A stretch of 37,705 nucleotides of DNA. Source: an uncultured Bacilli bacterium (GTDB taxonomy: Bacteria > Bacillota_I > Bacilli_A > RF39 > UBA660). Below are positions 8,302-16,803 of the stretch, piece after piece (the stretch's first letter is position 1; each line of letters opens with the position of its first letter). The notes under the pieces are model-generated. The model made no database searches and had not been told where the DNA came from. It saw nothing but the letters and a program-made list of their open reading frames with translations. Position numbers and translations under genes: made by a program. Location of the stretch: the NCBI GenBank assembly GCA_944358675.1, contig CALVRN010000010.1:1-37705 (forward strand), written 5' to 3'.

Positions 8302-8991
8302 CTATTTTTTATCAAGTAACTTCAATCTTCTAATAACCTTTTTTTCAATTCTTGATATATAAGACTGACTAATCCCAAGTAATTTAGCCACATCTTTTTG
8401 TGTCATCTCTTCACTATTATATAATCCATATCTTAAAACCATAATTTTTTTGTCACGGTCGCTTAACTTTTCTATTTCTTCATATAAAAGTTTTTTATTT
8501 GTTTCCTCTTCCAACCCTTTAGTCACAATATCACTATCAGTACCTAAAATATCTTCTAAATGAAGTTCATTACCCTCAGAATCAAAACTTAAATTATCCT
8601 CAAAACTAATCTCTCCCTTTCTTCTTTTATTTTTTCTTAAAAACATCAGTATTTCATTATCAATACACCTAGAAGCATAAGTCGCAAGCTTAATATTTTT
8701 ATCCAATTTATAAGTGTTTACCCCTTTAATTAAACCTACACTACCAATACTAACTAAATCCTCTAAATCAACACCAGTATTCTCATATTTTTTAGCTAAA
8801 AAAACCACCAAACGAAGATTGTGTTCTATAAGTTTACTTCTAGCGTTCTTATCACCATCCATAGAAAGTATCACATACTTAACCTCATCTTCTTTTGAAA
8901 GTGGAGCTGGAAGCTTGTCCGCACTTCCAATAAAAAATATACTATCCTTTTCAAAAAATCTCTTAATTAAATGAATTATTTTTTTAATCAT
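8302..8991 (-). CDS. sigE: RNA polymerase sporulation sigma factor SigE (pro-form)
   Basis: 229 residues. SigE drives mother-cell gene expression and is made as an inactive precursor cut by SpoIIGA. Recognisable segments are LPAPLSKEDE, IEHNLRLVVFLAKKYENTG, IKLATYASRCIDNEILMFLR (region 2) and the region 4 element LLGISQSYISRIEKK. The basic, amphipathic pro-sequence (MIKKIIHLIKRFFEKDS) is shorter than in B. subtilis. By alignment with the Bacillus Tyr-Tyr-Ile-Gly site, the cut would fall between Phe19 and Phe20 in IFFIGSADK. The ATG overlaps the spoIIGA stop by 4 bases (ATGA), and an AAAGGGG ribosome-binding site lies inside spoIIGA. Confidence 0.95.
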   Translation of the reverse strand: MIKKIIHLIKRFFEKDSIFFIGSADKLPAPLSKEDEVKYVILSMDGDKNARSKLIEHNLRLVVFLAKKYENTGVDLEDLVSIGSVGLIKGVNTYKLDKNIKLATYASRCIDNEILMFLRKNKRRKGEISFEDNLSFDSEGNELHLEDILGTDSDIVTKGLEEETNKKLLYEEIEKLSDRDKKIMVLRYGLYNSEEMTQKDVAKLLGISQSYISRIEKKVIRRLKLLDKK

Positions 8992-9761
8992 TTTGTATCC
9001 CCTTTCATTAACCCATTTAATAAAACCTCTGCACCACCTAACTTAAAATCTTTACTAAACCCTAAATAAACATTTTCAAAAACGCCCAGACCTATAACTT
9101 CAACTCTCCTTACTTTTATACATTCTAAAAGTCCACTCCCTCCTATAACAATATATGGAATATATATTTTTTTATTTCTAAAATTATTATCAATATTAGT
9201 TAAAATAACCGGTCTATTTTTATAAATTAAAGTATTACCAGAATCCAAATATCCATTTAAATTTAAAACCTTTCTTCCTATATAAATATTAGTTTTAAAA
9301 CTAAAAACAATTTTTTGTTTAAACATCCTCATTTGTTTAACATAAAAATACAAAATAATTGGTGATACAATAATTAAAAATAAAACATTAATACTAAATC
9401 CATTATTAAAAAAAACAAGTCCATTATGTTTATAAGAAAAAGTAATATTTAAAAAATATAAAAAACCACCAAGTAAAATACTTACCATATAAAAAACTCC
9501 AACATTTGCCAAAAAGCTTTTTAAATTTCTATACCCAAAACACACAATACACATAATAAAACTCAAATAAATTTTAATAAAAAACAATTCCAAAGAACCA
9601 ATTTTAAAAAATAAAACCAAAATAGTTAAACTACCAATAAAAGCTCCAAAAATAATTCTAAACATCTTTACATTTCTCTTTAGTAAAATTACCACTGTAA
9701 GTAAAAGGAGGAAATCCAAATAAAAGTTTAAAAACAAAAGTCCATCAATATATACTGTCAT
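8988..9761 (-). CDS. spoIIGA: Sporulation sigma-E processing peptidase SpoIIGA
   Basis: 257 residues. An N-terminal membrane domain of about five helices (MTVYIDGLLFLNFYLDFLLL onward to about residue 145) is followed by a cytoplasmic aspartic-protease-like domain. The catalytic motif is visible as GYLDSGNTL near residue 172, and a second conserved stretch reads YIPYIVIGGSGLL. SpoIIGA dimerises in the septal membrane and cuts pro-SigE after a signal from the forespore. The gene is translationally coupled to sigE. Start: the ATG at 9761 behind GGTGGTGAT, matching the family N-terminus. The family is about 300 residues, so this one is on the short side. Confidence 0.92.
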   Translation of the reverse strand: MTVYIDGLLFLNFYLDFLLLLTVVILLKRNVKMFRIIFGAFIGSLTILVLFFKIGSLELFFIKIYLSFIMCIVCFGYRNLKSFLANVGVFYMVSILLGGFLYFLNITFSYKHNGLVFFNNGFSINVLFLIIVSPIILYFYVKQMRMFKQKIVFSFKTNIYIGRKVLNLNGYLDSGNTLIYKNRPVILTNIDNNFRNKKIYIPYIVIGGSGLLECIKVRRVEVIGLGVFENVYLGFSKDFKLGGAEVLLNGLMKGDTK

Positions 9762-9781
9762 ATCACCACCATTTTAAGTAT

Positions 9782-9814
9782 AAAAAAAATGACTCAAATA
9801 TAATGTCATTTTTT
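9782..9814 (-). terminator. Terminator after the first Rpn-type gene
   Basis: AAAAAATGAC (9784-9793) and GTCATTTTTT (9805-9814) form a perfect 10-bp stem with an 11-base loop. The stem reaches into the stop codon of the upstream gene and continues into a T tract on the minus strand. It separates that gene from spoIIGA. Confidence 0.8.
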
Positions 9815-10655
9815 ATTTTAAATTTTCAATTTCATCAAAAGATAGTCCAGTTGATTTAGAAATAATCTTCATATCAACCTTTTCTTTAAGTAAATTTTTT
9901 GCAATATGTCTTTTTTCTTCTAAAGCACCTATTTCAGCACCTTCTCTTCTTCCTATCTCTTTAAATGTATTATTTGTCTTTCTCATATCTTCTTCAGCTG
10001 ATAAAAATTCTTTATATCTCTTATTGTTATTTAAATTTTCTATTTTCTTCTTAAACTCTGTCATATATTTATCACCTGTTCCCACCTTTTTAAGCTCTTC
10101 CTTATCAAAATCAAATATGGCTAAAAACTCATATTCTTTATCTCCACTATACCATAATTCTTTTATTTTATCCATATGGTATTCGTAAATATTAAAATTG
10201 TCTACAAACTGGATTCCTGTTTTTACATCTATTGATGGGTACTCTCCTAATATTGGATATTTCTTTGGAAGCTCCCATGTAAAATTTATTTGTATAATAT
10301 CACCCATATCCAAATAACTCTCACCCACTTTTACTTCCTCACTATATTTCCCTCCTATATATCCAAAACTTTTCCTGTGCAAAGCTTCATAATATCCAGA
10401 GTTTATTTCTATATTGATTAACTTATTATCAGCTTTTACTAATACATCTAATCTTTGACCTTTCGCATATATATTTTCCTTTATCTTCTCTGGTGAATGA
10501 ATTTCTATCAGTTCTATTTTTGTTTTCAAACATCTTTCTATTAATGTTTTAAGTAAAAAAGTATCTTTTTCATCACAAAATATTGCTTTAAATACATTAT
10601 CGTTTTTTGCTGTATAAAATTTATTATCTATATCTTTAATTAATTCTTTATTCAT
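9813..10655 (-). CDS. Rpn-type PD-(D/E)XK nuclease family protein (putative transposase family)
   Basis: 280 residues. It matches the PD-(D/E)XK nuclease family often annotated as 'putative transposase' or recombination-promoting nuclease (Rpn). Typical stretches are NVFKAIFCDEKDT near the N-terminus and the catalytic region GQRLDVLV...LINIEINSGYY (residues 90-115). The Asp of RLDV and the E-x-N of NIEIN occupy the D...ExK positions. They are followed by the SEEVKVGESY helix and the family C-terminal tail AKNLLKEKVDMKIISKSTGL. Characterised Rpn proteins are DNA nucleases that stimulate RecA-independent recombination. It is a solo gene with a good ribosome-binding site (GGAGG) and its own terminator. 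No flanking inverted repeats were found. Confidence 0.8.
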   Translation of the reverse strand: MNKELIKDIDNKFYTAKNDNVFKAIFCDEKDTFLLKTLIERCLKTKIELIEIHSPEKIKENIYAKGQRLDVLVKADNKLINIEINSGYYEALHRKSFGYIGGKYSEEVKVGESYLDMGDIIQINFTWELPKKYPILGEYPSIDVKTGIQFVDNFNIYEYHMDKIKELWYSGDKEYEFLAIFDFDKEELKKVGTGDKYMTEFKKKIENLNNNKRYKEFLSAEEDMRKTNNTFKEIGRREGAEIGALEEKRHIAKNLLKEKVDMKIISKSTGLSFDEIENLK

Positions 10656-10724
10656 TTATTCCTCCTTCTAACTCCTACATAAATTAATATACGGCATTTA
10701 TTTTCCGTTTCCTTTTTTTCAAAC

Positions 10725-10750
10725 AAAAAAAGTTCAAAATCTGAACTTTT
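10725..10750 (-). terminator. Terminator after proS
   Basis: AAAAGTTC (10728-10735) and GAACTTTT (10743-10750) form a perfect 8-bp stem with a 7-base loop, overlapping the proS stop. On the minus strand it is followed by seven T residues and TTTG. Confidence 0.75.
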
Positions 10751-12434
10751 ATAAATATTTTTTTATCTCTTCGACTATTTTATCCATAGAAACTTCTGAA
10801 TCAATTTTACCATCACGAGATTTAATTTCTAAAATACCTTCACTAGCTTTCTTACCAACCGTAATTCTATAAGGAATACCTATAAGCTCTGCATCTTTAA
10901 ATTTAACACCAGCTCTCTCATCTCTGTCATCCAATAATACATCAATACCTTGTTTATTAAATTCATCATACAATTCTAAAGCAATTTTATTTTGAATCTC
11001 ATCTTTAATATTAATAACTGTAATACACACTGTAAAAGGTGCGACAGATACTGGCCATACTAAACCATGTTCATCAGCCTTTTGTTCAGCAAGCGCTGCC
11101 ATACATCTTGCAACCCCAATTCCATAACACCCCATATATACAGGTTTTAGCTGATTTTCTTCATCTAAATAATTTAAATTTAAAGCTTCAGAATATTTAG
11201 TGCCTAGTTTAAATGTATTACCAATTTCAATACCTTTTTTAAAATAAATCCTGCCACCGCAATGTGGACAAGTATCACCCTCACGAATATTTACAATATC
11301 ACCCTTCATATAAACATCAAAATCATTTAAATTAACATTTATATAATGATAACCTGTCTTATTAGCTCCACATACAAAATTACTCATATTGGCAACTTCA
11401 TTATCAATAACTATTTTAACATCTACTCCAATTGGACCTAAAAAACCAAATGAAGCATCTGTAACTTTTTTTAACTCTTCTTCAGTTGCCATCTCTACAC
11501 TTTGAGCTTTAAGTAACTTACGTAATTTAGTATCATTTAAATCTCTATCACCTTTAACTAAAGCGAATATAATTTCCCCATCTACATTATAAACTAAAGT
11601 TTTAACCGTTTTCTTAATATCAATATTTAAAAACTTAACAACATCCTCAATACTTCTAACATCAGGTGTTTCTATAAGCTCAATTTTTTTCTTATCTTCT
11701 CTATCAAATTTTTCTGCCTTTACAGGTGCGACTTCAATATTAGAGCCAAAATCACAGCTATCACACATTACTAAAACATCTTCACCAATATCCGTAACAG
11801 CTTGAAACTCTTCAGATAAATCTCCTTCCATAACACCAGTATCAGCACGCACAATTCTATAATCTATCCCCATTCTGTCAAACGAATTCTTATAAGCTGT
11901 AACCATCTTTTGATAACTAATTTCTCCAGTTTCATCATTAGTATCAAAGCTATAAGCATCTTTCATTGTAAATTCTCTTGTTCTAATCAAACCAAAACGA
12001 GGTCTCGCTTCATCTCTAAACTTATCTTGAATTTGATAAATATTAAAAGGCATATCTCTATAAGATTTGATTTTTTCCTTAGCCGCTATAACAAATAATT
12101 CTTCATGAGTTGGACCTAAACAAAATTCTCTATCATTTCTGTCATTTAATTTAAACATATCAGAGCCAAAAGAATCATATCTATGCGACATATGAAAAAT
12201 TTCACTAGGTATTAGGGCTGGCATCAAAACTTCATTCGCTCCTGCTTTATTCATTTCATCTCTAATAATATTTTCTATTTTTCTTTTAATCCTAAGTCCC
12301 ATTGGCATAAACATATAAACTCCACTGGCTTCTTTTTTTATCATGCCACTTCTTACTAATAAATTTCCACTTTTACTATCTTCATCTTTGATGTCATCTC
12401 TAATAGTATAAAAAAAACTGTTACTTAATTTCAT
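10749..12434 (-). CDS. proS: Prolyl-tRNA synthetase (bacterial type with editing domain)
   Basis: 561 residues, normal for bacterial-type ProS (about 570). It charges tRNA-Pro with proline. Class II motif 1 lies in SGVYMFMPMGLRI, motif 2 in FRDEARPRFGLIRTREFTMKDAYSFD and motif 3 in GCYGIGVARCMAALAE. Between motifs 2 and 3 is the INS/YbaK-type editing domain (about residues 225-385, with KTLVYNVDGEIIFALVKGD and VCGANKTGYHY), which removes mischarged alanine. The anticodon-binding domain follows (APFTVCITVINIKDE onward). The start has an AAGGAGGAG ribosome-binding site. Expression is controlled by the T-box leader at 12453-12647. Confidence 0.97.
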   Translation of the reverse strand: MKLSNSFFYTIRDDIKDEDSKSGNLLVRSGMIKKEASGVYMFMPMGLRIKRKIENIIRDEMNKAGANEVLMPALIPSEIFHMSHRYDSFGSDMFKLNDRNDREFCLGPTHEELFVIAAKEKIKSYRDMPFNIYQIQDKFRDEARPRFGLIRTREFTMKDAYSFDTNDETGEISYQKMVTAYKNSFDRMGIDYRIVRADTGVMEGDLSEEFQAVTDIGEDVLVMCDSCDFGSNIEVAPVKAEKFDREDKKKIELIETPDVRSIEDVVKFLNIDIKKTVKTLVYNVDGEIIFALVKGDRDLNDTKLRKLLKAQSVEMATEEELKKVTDASFGFLGPIGVDVKIVIDNEVANMSNFVCGANKTGYHYINVNLNDFDVYMKGDIVNIREGDTCPHCGGRIYFKKGIEIGNTFKLGTKYSEALNLNYLDEENQLKPVYMGCYGIGVARCMAALAEQKADEHGLVWPVSVAPFTVCITVINIKDEIQNKIALELYDEFNKQGIDVLLDDRDERAGVKFKDAELIGIPYRITVGKKASEGILEIKSRDGKIDSEVSMDKIVEEIKKYL

Positions 12435-12452
12435 AAAATCTCCTCCTTATAC

Positions 12453-12647
12453 AAAAAAAGAATGATACAAAAGAGTGCATAAGCACGGTACCATCCTTTT
12501 ATTTACTTAATTTAAGATAACGGTCTTACCCGGAAATGTTTGCATTTCTCTCAGAAAGTAGGAATTAAATACTATCATAACTTGCTTTCACCAACCAAGC
12601 TCGCTTTATATGAGGAAATATTTAATATTCTTTCTTCATTGATTTAC
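12453..12647 (-). promoter_or_regulatory. T-box riboswitch leader of proS (proline specifier)
   Basis: The minus-strand leader contains the T-box core GGATGGTACCGTG (complement of 12484-12496), which binds the uncharged tRNA acceptor end. The competing terminator pairs 12488-12496 with 12460-12468 (9 bp with two G-U pairs, enclosing a small GTGC/GCAC hairpin), followed by seven T residues at 12459-12453. Stem I is indicated by GGTTGGTGAAAGC and by the CTGAG element after the specifier. The specifier triplet reads CCT (12562-12560), a proline codon, which agrees with the gene controlled. Uncharged tRNA-Pro should favour read-through into proS. Confidence 0.88.
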
Positions 12648-12653
12648 AATTTA

Positions 12654-12683
12654 ATATTAACACATATATAACCATCTTGTCAA
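12654..12683 (-). promoter_or_regulatory. Sigma-A promoter of the proS T-box transcript
   Basis: A perfect TTGACA (minus strand, 12683-12678), an 18-base spacer and TAATAT (12659-12654). The predicted transcript start near 12647 leaves a leader long enough for the whole T-box. Confidence 0.7.
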
Positions 12684-12700
12684 AGATATTATATGATTAT

Positions 12701-13774
12701 TTAATATTTTTGTAACTTATAATGTTTTCTTCTACGTCTATTCATATTAATAATATCTTTTTTAAAATATTTAAATGTCGCAATCGCAATAATTGCAGCT
12801 GGAAGCGAAATAACAATTCCAAGTACCCCTAATAAAGCTCCTCCCGCAAAAACAGAAATAATAACTACTAAAGGATGTACTTGATTACTATTTCCATATA
12901 CAAAAGGATTGATTATATATCCATCAACAGCAGAAAACACAATAAACACAATACAAGTTTTAATAAATAATGCTGGACTTATAACAAAAGCTGTAATAGC
13001 CGCAATAACATTTGTAATGATTCCTCCAAAATAAGGAATTAAATTACCTAAAGCAGCCAAAGTTCCAAGCATTAAAGCATTTGGATGTCCAATCAAAGTA
13101 TAAGTAATGGTATATTCAAAAAATGAAATAATCACAATCTTCATAAATCCAACAATATACTTTCTCATCTCATCATCAATAGTCGCAACATAATTATAAA
13201 TTTTTCTAGATTTCTGTCCTAAATACTCTTTAACAAAAGCTCTAATTTTATCCATATCAGCCAAAAAATAAACAAATGAAGCAAGTATAATAAATATTTT
13301 AGATATATAATCGATTGATACTCCAATAAAGCTTAAAGCACCATTAGAAATATATGTACCAAGTTTTTCTAATGTATTATTAAATCCTGTAGACAAAGTA
13401 TTTTGAATATCTTTAAAATCAATATTATAATCGGTTGAAAGTTCCCTTAAAAACGAAATAATACCATTAAACAAACTAGTAAGCTGAGCCATAATTGTTG
13501 GAGTAATCAAAGCTAAAATCAAACAAATTACTCCAATAGTTCCACCAACAACTAAAAACATAGCTAAAGCTTTAGGCACTTTCTTATCAGTTAACTTCTT
13601 AACAATAGGATAAAATGCATATGCGAGTGCAAAAGCTATTAAAAATGGTAATAATATTTTAAATACCAAACTAATAACTCCAACCCATAAATCTCTAGCT
13701 TGATATACCAAATAAACAGCTAAAGCAAATAAAACAATATTAATTAGTTTAAAATCTATTCTATTTTTAATCAT
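12701..13774 (-). CDS. AI-2E family transporter-like permease (PerM/YdbI type)
   Basis: 357 residues with about eight membrane helices. N-terminal pairs (LINIVLFALAVYLVYQ, LLPFLIAFALAYAFYP) are followed by a soluble middle segment (about residues 100-145). A C-terminal bundle contains the family-typical ALGNLIPYFGGIITNVIAAI and GVLGIVISLPAAIIAI. Family members have been linked to autoinducer-2 export or sodium/proton exchange, but the substrate here is unknown. The start is the ATG at 13774 rather than an upstream ATG, because AAGGAG lies 7 bases before it. It overlaps the dtd stop by 8 bases, so translation is probably coupled. The C-terminus is strongly basic (NRRRRKHYK). Confidence 0.85.
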   Translation of the reverse strand: MIKNRIDFKLINIVLFALAVYLVYQARDLWVGVISLVFKILLPFLIAFALAYAFYPIVKKLTDKKVPKALAMFLVVGGTIGVICLILALITPTIMAQLTSLFNGIISFLRELSTDYNIDFKDIQNTLSTGFNNTLEKLGTYISNGALSFIGVSIDYISKIFIILASFVYFLADMDKIRAFVKEYLGQKSRKIYNYVATIDDEMRKYIVGFMKIVIISFFEYTITYTLIGHPNALMLGTLAALGNLIPYFGGIITNVIAAITAFVISPALFIKTCIVFIVFSAVDGYIINPFVYGNSNQVHPLVVIISVFAGGALLGVLGIVISLPAAIIAIATFKYFKKDIINMNRRRRKHYKLQKY

Positions 13775-14216
13775 GATTTTTCTCCTTTTCAAGCATAATT
13801 GTCACAGGACCATCATTTTTAATATTAACCATCATCTCTGCTCCAAACACTCCTGTCTCAACATGTACATACTCACCAAGCTTCTCATTAAATATTTTAT
13901 ATAATTTGATAGCTTTTATACTACTTAATGCTTTACAGTAACTAGGTCTATTCCCTTTTTTGGTGTCAGCATAAAGAGTGAACTGTGAGACACTTAAAAT
14001 TTCACCTGATACATCTAAAATTGACTTATTCATAATCCCATTTTCATCATCAAAAATACGTAAATTCAAAATTTTATTTACCAAATAATTTATTTCATTT
14101 TCACTATCATCTAAAGTAAAGCCTACAAAAAGAACTAACCCTTTATTAATTTTTCCTGTAATTTCACCAGCTACTGAAACAGAGGAATTTACACTTCTTT
14201 GAACAAGAACTCTCAT
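13767..14216 (-). CDS. dtd: D-aminoacyl-tRNA deacylase
   Basis: 149 residues, the standard length for DTD. The enzyme hydrolyses D-amino acids (and glycine mischarged on tRNA-Ala) from tRNAs, protecting translation. The signature SQFTLYAD near residue 80 supplies the conserved Ser-Gln-Phe-Thr, and VNIKNDGPVTIML near the C-terminus holds the NxGPVT motif with the cross-subunit cis Gly-Pro. The start ATG overlaps the rel stop by 4 bases (ATGA). The rel-dtd order is the same as in Bacillus. Confidence 0.95.
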   Translation of the reverse strand: MRVLVQRSVNSSVSVAGEITGKINKGLVLFVGFTLDDSENEINYLVNKILNLRIFDDENGIMNKSILDVSGEILSVSQFTLYADTKKGNRPSYCKALSSIKAIKLYKIFNEKLGEYVHVETGVFGAEMMVNIKNDGPVTIMLEKEKNHD

Positions 14217-16378
14217 TTAATAAGTCGCTCCACATCTGTTACTTCAGGTATCATTTTAATATCGTTCATAAGTTTTAAAAGTTGTTCTTTATTATTAACC
14301 AAAACGGTCATTTCAATTGCATCATCTTCTTTAGAATGATGATTATTAAATCTCCTAACTGGAATATCATTATTTGCAGCTTTAGAAATAATATCAATTA
14401 AAGAATTATTGTCATTACTAGCTCTTACCAATATATTAGTCGGTAGCTTACTGCAATCAATGTTCCATTTAACTTCAATTAATCTCTCATCCAATCTTGA
14501 AACATTAGGACAAACCATTCTATGTACTGTAACACCATAACCTTTTGTAACATACCCAACAATCCTATCTCCAGGTACTGGATTACAACAAGAAGCCAAA
14601 TTAATTTTAATATCATCTATACCAGCAACCCCGATTAAACTGTTATTTGTATTTTGTTTTTCACTACCCTTAGTTGCTTTTTCCAAAATTTTTTCTTCTT
14701 TAGAAATTTCTTTTTTTAAATAAGTATCTATAACCGCATTAACAGAAATTTTTCCACTACCTAAATTTCCATATAATTCATTTACTGAATTAAATTTTAA
14801 ATCACTAAGTAATTTCTTAATTTTATCATCAGCAAAAAAATCATCATTACTTATCTTTTGTTTACGTAATTCCTTACTTAAAACATCTTCACCTTTTTTT
14901 AAATTTTCTTCTTTGTTGGCTTTATTGAAAAATGCTTTAATTTTATTTTTAGCCTGCGTTGTTCTAACAATATTTAACCATTCCCTACTAGGACCAGATG
15001 AATTATTATTTGTAATAATTTTAACAATATCATCACTTTTAAGTTTATAATCCAAAGGAACCATATTAGAATTTACAATCGCCCCAGTTGCTTTATTCCC
15101 AACATTAGTGTGCACTTTATAAGCAAAATCTATCGGTGTAGAACCACTAGGAAGTTCAATTACATCGCCAAGCGGTGTAAATACATAAATAGTATTTTGA
15201 AAAACTTCTTTTTTTACTGTATTTACAAAATCTTCTGGATTATCCTGTTCCTTCTTTAAATCCATAATAGCTCTAAAAAATTGTAGTTTTTGCTCCATCT
15301 CATTTTGCATAACCGCCTTAACCGAACCTTTTTCTTTATAAGACCAGTGTGAAGCAATACCATATTCAGCTACTCTATCCATTTCATATGTTCTAATTTG
15401 AATCTCATATAACTGTCCATCTATACCAAATACCGTTGTATGTAAAGACTGATACATGTTAGTTTTAGGCATAGCAATATAATCTTTAAATCTTTTAGGT
15501 TTTGGTCTAAATTTCGAATGAATAATACCTAAAGCTTGATAACAATCTTGTTCAGTATCAACTAAAATTCGAAGAGCTAGTAAATCATATATCTCACTAA
15601 ATCTTTTTCCTTTTTCTAACTTTTTATAAATACTATAAATGCTTTTAGATCTACCAAAAATCTCATGTTTAATATCGTGTTTATTTAATAAATCAGATAC
15701 ACTTTCAATCATTTTTGCAACACTATTATCACGTTCTGCTTTAGTCGCATTTAATTTTTCTACTATATCATAATACTCACTAGGGTTTAAATAACGTAAA
15801 CAATACTCTTCCAAATCCTGTTTAATACTATTAATTCCAAGCCTATCTGCTATAGGGGTTAAAATGTCTAAAGTCTCTCTAGCTGTAGCTTTTTGTTTTT
15901 TCTCACTATGAACAAATAATGTCTGCATATTATTTAATCTATCAGCAAGTTTAATAATAATAACCCTAACATCTTCAGAAAGTCCTACAATTATTTTTCT
16001 CTGATTATTAATTAAAGCCTCCGTTGTTCCAGATAAATTTAATTTATTAATTTTTGTAACTCCATCAACCAAAACCGCAATATTATGTCCAAATTCCTTT
16101 TCGATTTCACTAGATGACACATTACAATCTTCAACAACATCGTGAAGTAAAGCTGCAGAAAGTGTTTCATAATCCGCACTTATCCTTGTTAAAATATATG
16201 CGACATTCAAAGGATGTATAATATATTCTTCACCAGTTAAACGTTTTTGCCCAAAATGTTTTTCAAAAGCAAATTTATAAGCTCGATCAATAATTGATAA
16301 CTCTTTTTCATCGGTAATATAAGTTTTAATCTTATCCATCAATTTTTCGATAGTCAAATCTTTTTGGTGTTTACTCAT
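14213..16378 (-). CDS. rel: Bifunctional (p)ppGpp synthetase/hydrolase Rel
   Basis: 721 residues with the full long-RSH domain order. The HD hydrolase domain has H55, the pair H79-D80 in AALLHDVVED, and D146 in KLADRLNNMQTL. The synthetase domain (about 240-350) contains FGRSKSIYSIYKK, LLALRILVD and NMYQSLHTTV. The TGS domain (about 395-460) reads VFTPLGDVIELPSGSTPIDFAY. A conserved-cysteine segment, SCCNPVPGDRIVGYV, precedes the C-terminal ACT domain. Both catalytic sites look intact, so it should make and degrade the alarmone and sense stalled ribosomes. The start follows AAGAAGGTGAT. It lies 12 bases after comN and overlaps dtd. Confidence 0.96.
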   Translation of the reverse strand: MSKHQKDLTIEKLMDKIKTYITDEKELSIIDRAYKFAFEKHFGQKRLTGEEYIIHPLNVAYILTRISADYETLSAALLHDVVEDCNVSSSEIEKEFGHNIAVLVDGVTKINKLNLSGTTEALINNQRKIIVGLSEDVRVIIIKLADRLNNMQTLFVHSEKKQKATARETLDILTPIADRLGINSIKQDLEEYCLRYLNPSEYYDIVEKLNATKAERDNSVAKMIESVSDLLNKHDIKHEIFGRSKSIYSIYKKLEKGKRFSEIYDLLALRILVDTEQDCYQALGIIHSKFRPKPKRFKDYIAMPKTNMYQSLHTTVFGIDGQLYEIQIRTYEMDRVAEYGIASHWSYKEKGSVKAVMQNEMEQKLQFFRAIMDLKKEQDNPEDFVNTVKKEVFQNTIYVFTPLGDVIELPSGSTPIDFAYKVHTNVGNKATGAIVNSNMVPLDYKLKSDDIVKIITNNNSSGPSREWLNIVRTTQAKNKIKAFFNKANKEENLKKGEDVLSKELRKQKISNDDFFADDKIKKLLSDLKFNSVNELYGNLGSGKISVNAVIDTYLKKEISKEEKILEKATKGSEKQNTNNSLIGVAGIDDIKINLASCCNPVPGDRIVGYVTKGYGVTVHRMVCPNVSRLDERLIEVKWNIDCSKLPTNILVRASNDNNSLIDIISKAANNDIPVRRFNNHHSKEDDAIEMTVLVNNKEQLLKLMNDIKMIPEVTDVERLIK

Positions 16379-16390
16379 TCTATCACCTTC

Positions 16391-16663
16391 TTAAATATCT
16401 AAATAAACTTTTCTATTTTTCTCATTTATTTTTTCTTTAAAATAAGCATCTATTAATGCATTATCACTATTTAAAATATCACTAACCATATCACTTAACA
16501 TTAAATCGTGACTACTCTTCCATTTTTTTTCTTTTAAATAATTCCAAATATCTTCTGGTTTCAAATATCCATAACCATTAGCTTCAAGTTCACTCATCTT
16601 TGTATTCAAAGCTGGTCTCAAACGATTATAAAGTTCTTCAAGTGAATTAAATTCTATATCCAT
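16391..16663 (-). CDS. comN: ComN-like post-transcriptional regulator
   Basis: 90 residues. The pattern SLEELYNRLRPALNTKMSEL, then GYGYLKPEDIWNYLKEKKWK and MLSDMVSDILN, matches the small Bacillota 'post-transcriptional regulator' family represented by B. subtilis ComN (YrzD), which affects comE mRNA and interacts with DivIVA. In B. subtilis the gene lies near relA and spoVB, as here. I chose the second ATG (16663). The first, 9 bases upstream, directly abuts the AAAGGGG ribosome-binding site with no spacer. Confidence 0.75.
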   Translation of the reverse strand: MDIEFNSLEELYNRLRPALNTKMSELEANGYGYLKPEDIWNYLKEKKWKSSHDLMLSDMVSDILNSDNALIDAYFKEKINEKNRKVYLDI

Positions 16664-16689
16664 ATCTCTCATCCCCTTTGTATATAAAC

Positions 16690-16718
16690 ATTATATATTA
16701 ATTTGATATATTTTTAAA
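16690..16718 (-). promoter_or_regulatory. Candidate promoter of the comN-rel-dtd-permease run
   Basis: On the minus strand TTTAAA (16718-16713), a 17-base spacer and a perfect TATAAT (16695-16690), about 27 bases before the chosen comN start. The spacing is ideal; the -35 is weak (4 of 6). Confidence 0.5.
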
Positions 16719-16748
16719 GTATCTTACCAAAAATTAGCATTTTAAAAT

Positions 16749-16777
16749 TTGCTTTTTAAAAAGAAAAGTGTTATTAT
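16749..16777 (+). promoter_or_regulatory. Promoter of the 131-residue hypothetical gene
   Basis: TTGCTT (16749-16754), a 17-base spacer and TATTAT (16772-16777) on the plus strand. They lie 26 bases before the start codon at 16804 and diverge from the comN promoter. Confidence 0.6.
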
Positions 16778-16803
16778 ACATAGGCAATGAAGGAGATGAA
16801 ATT

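Noticed and set aside
9813-10655. Insertion sequence built around the first Rpn-type gene
   Set aside because: No terminal inverted repeats or target-site duplication could be found; the family name 'transposase' is historical and the gene has an ordinary terminator.
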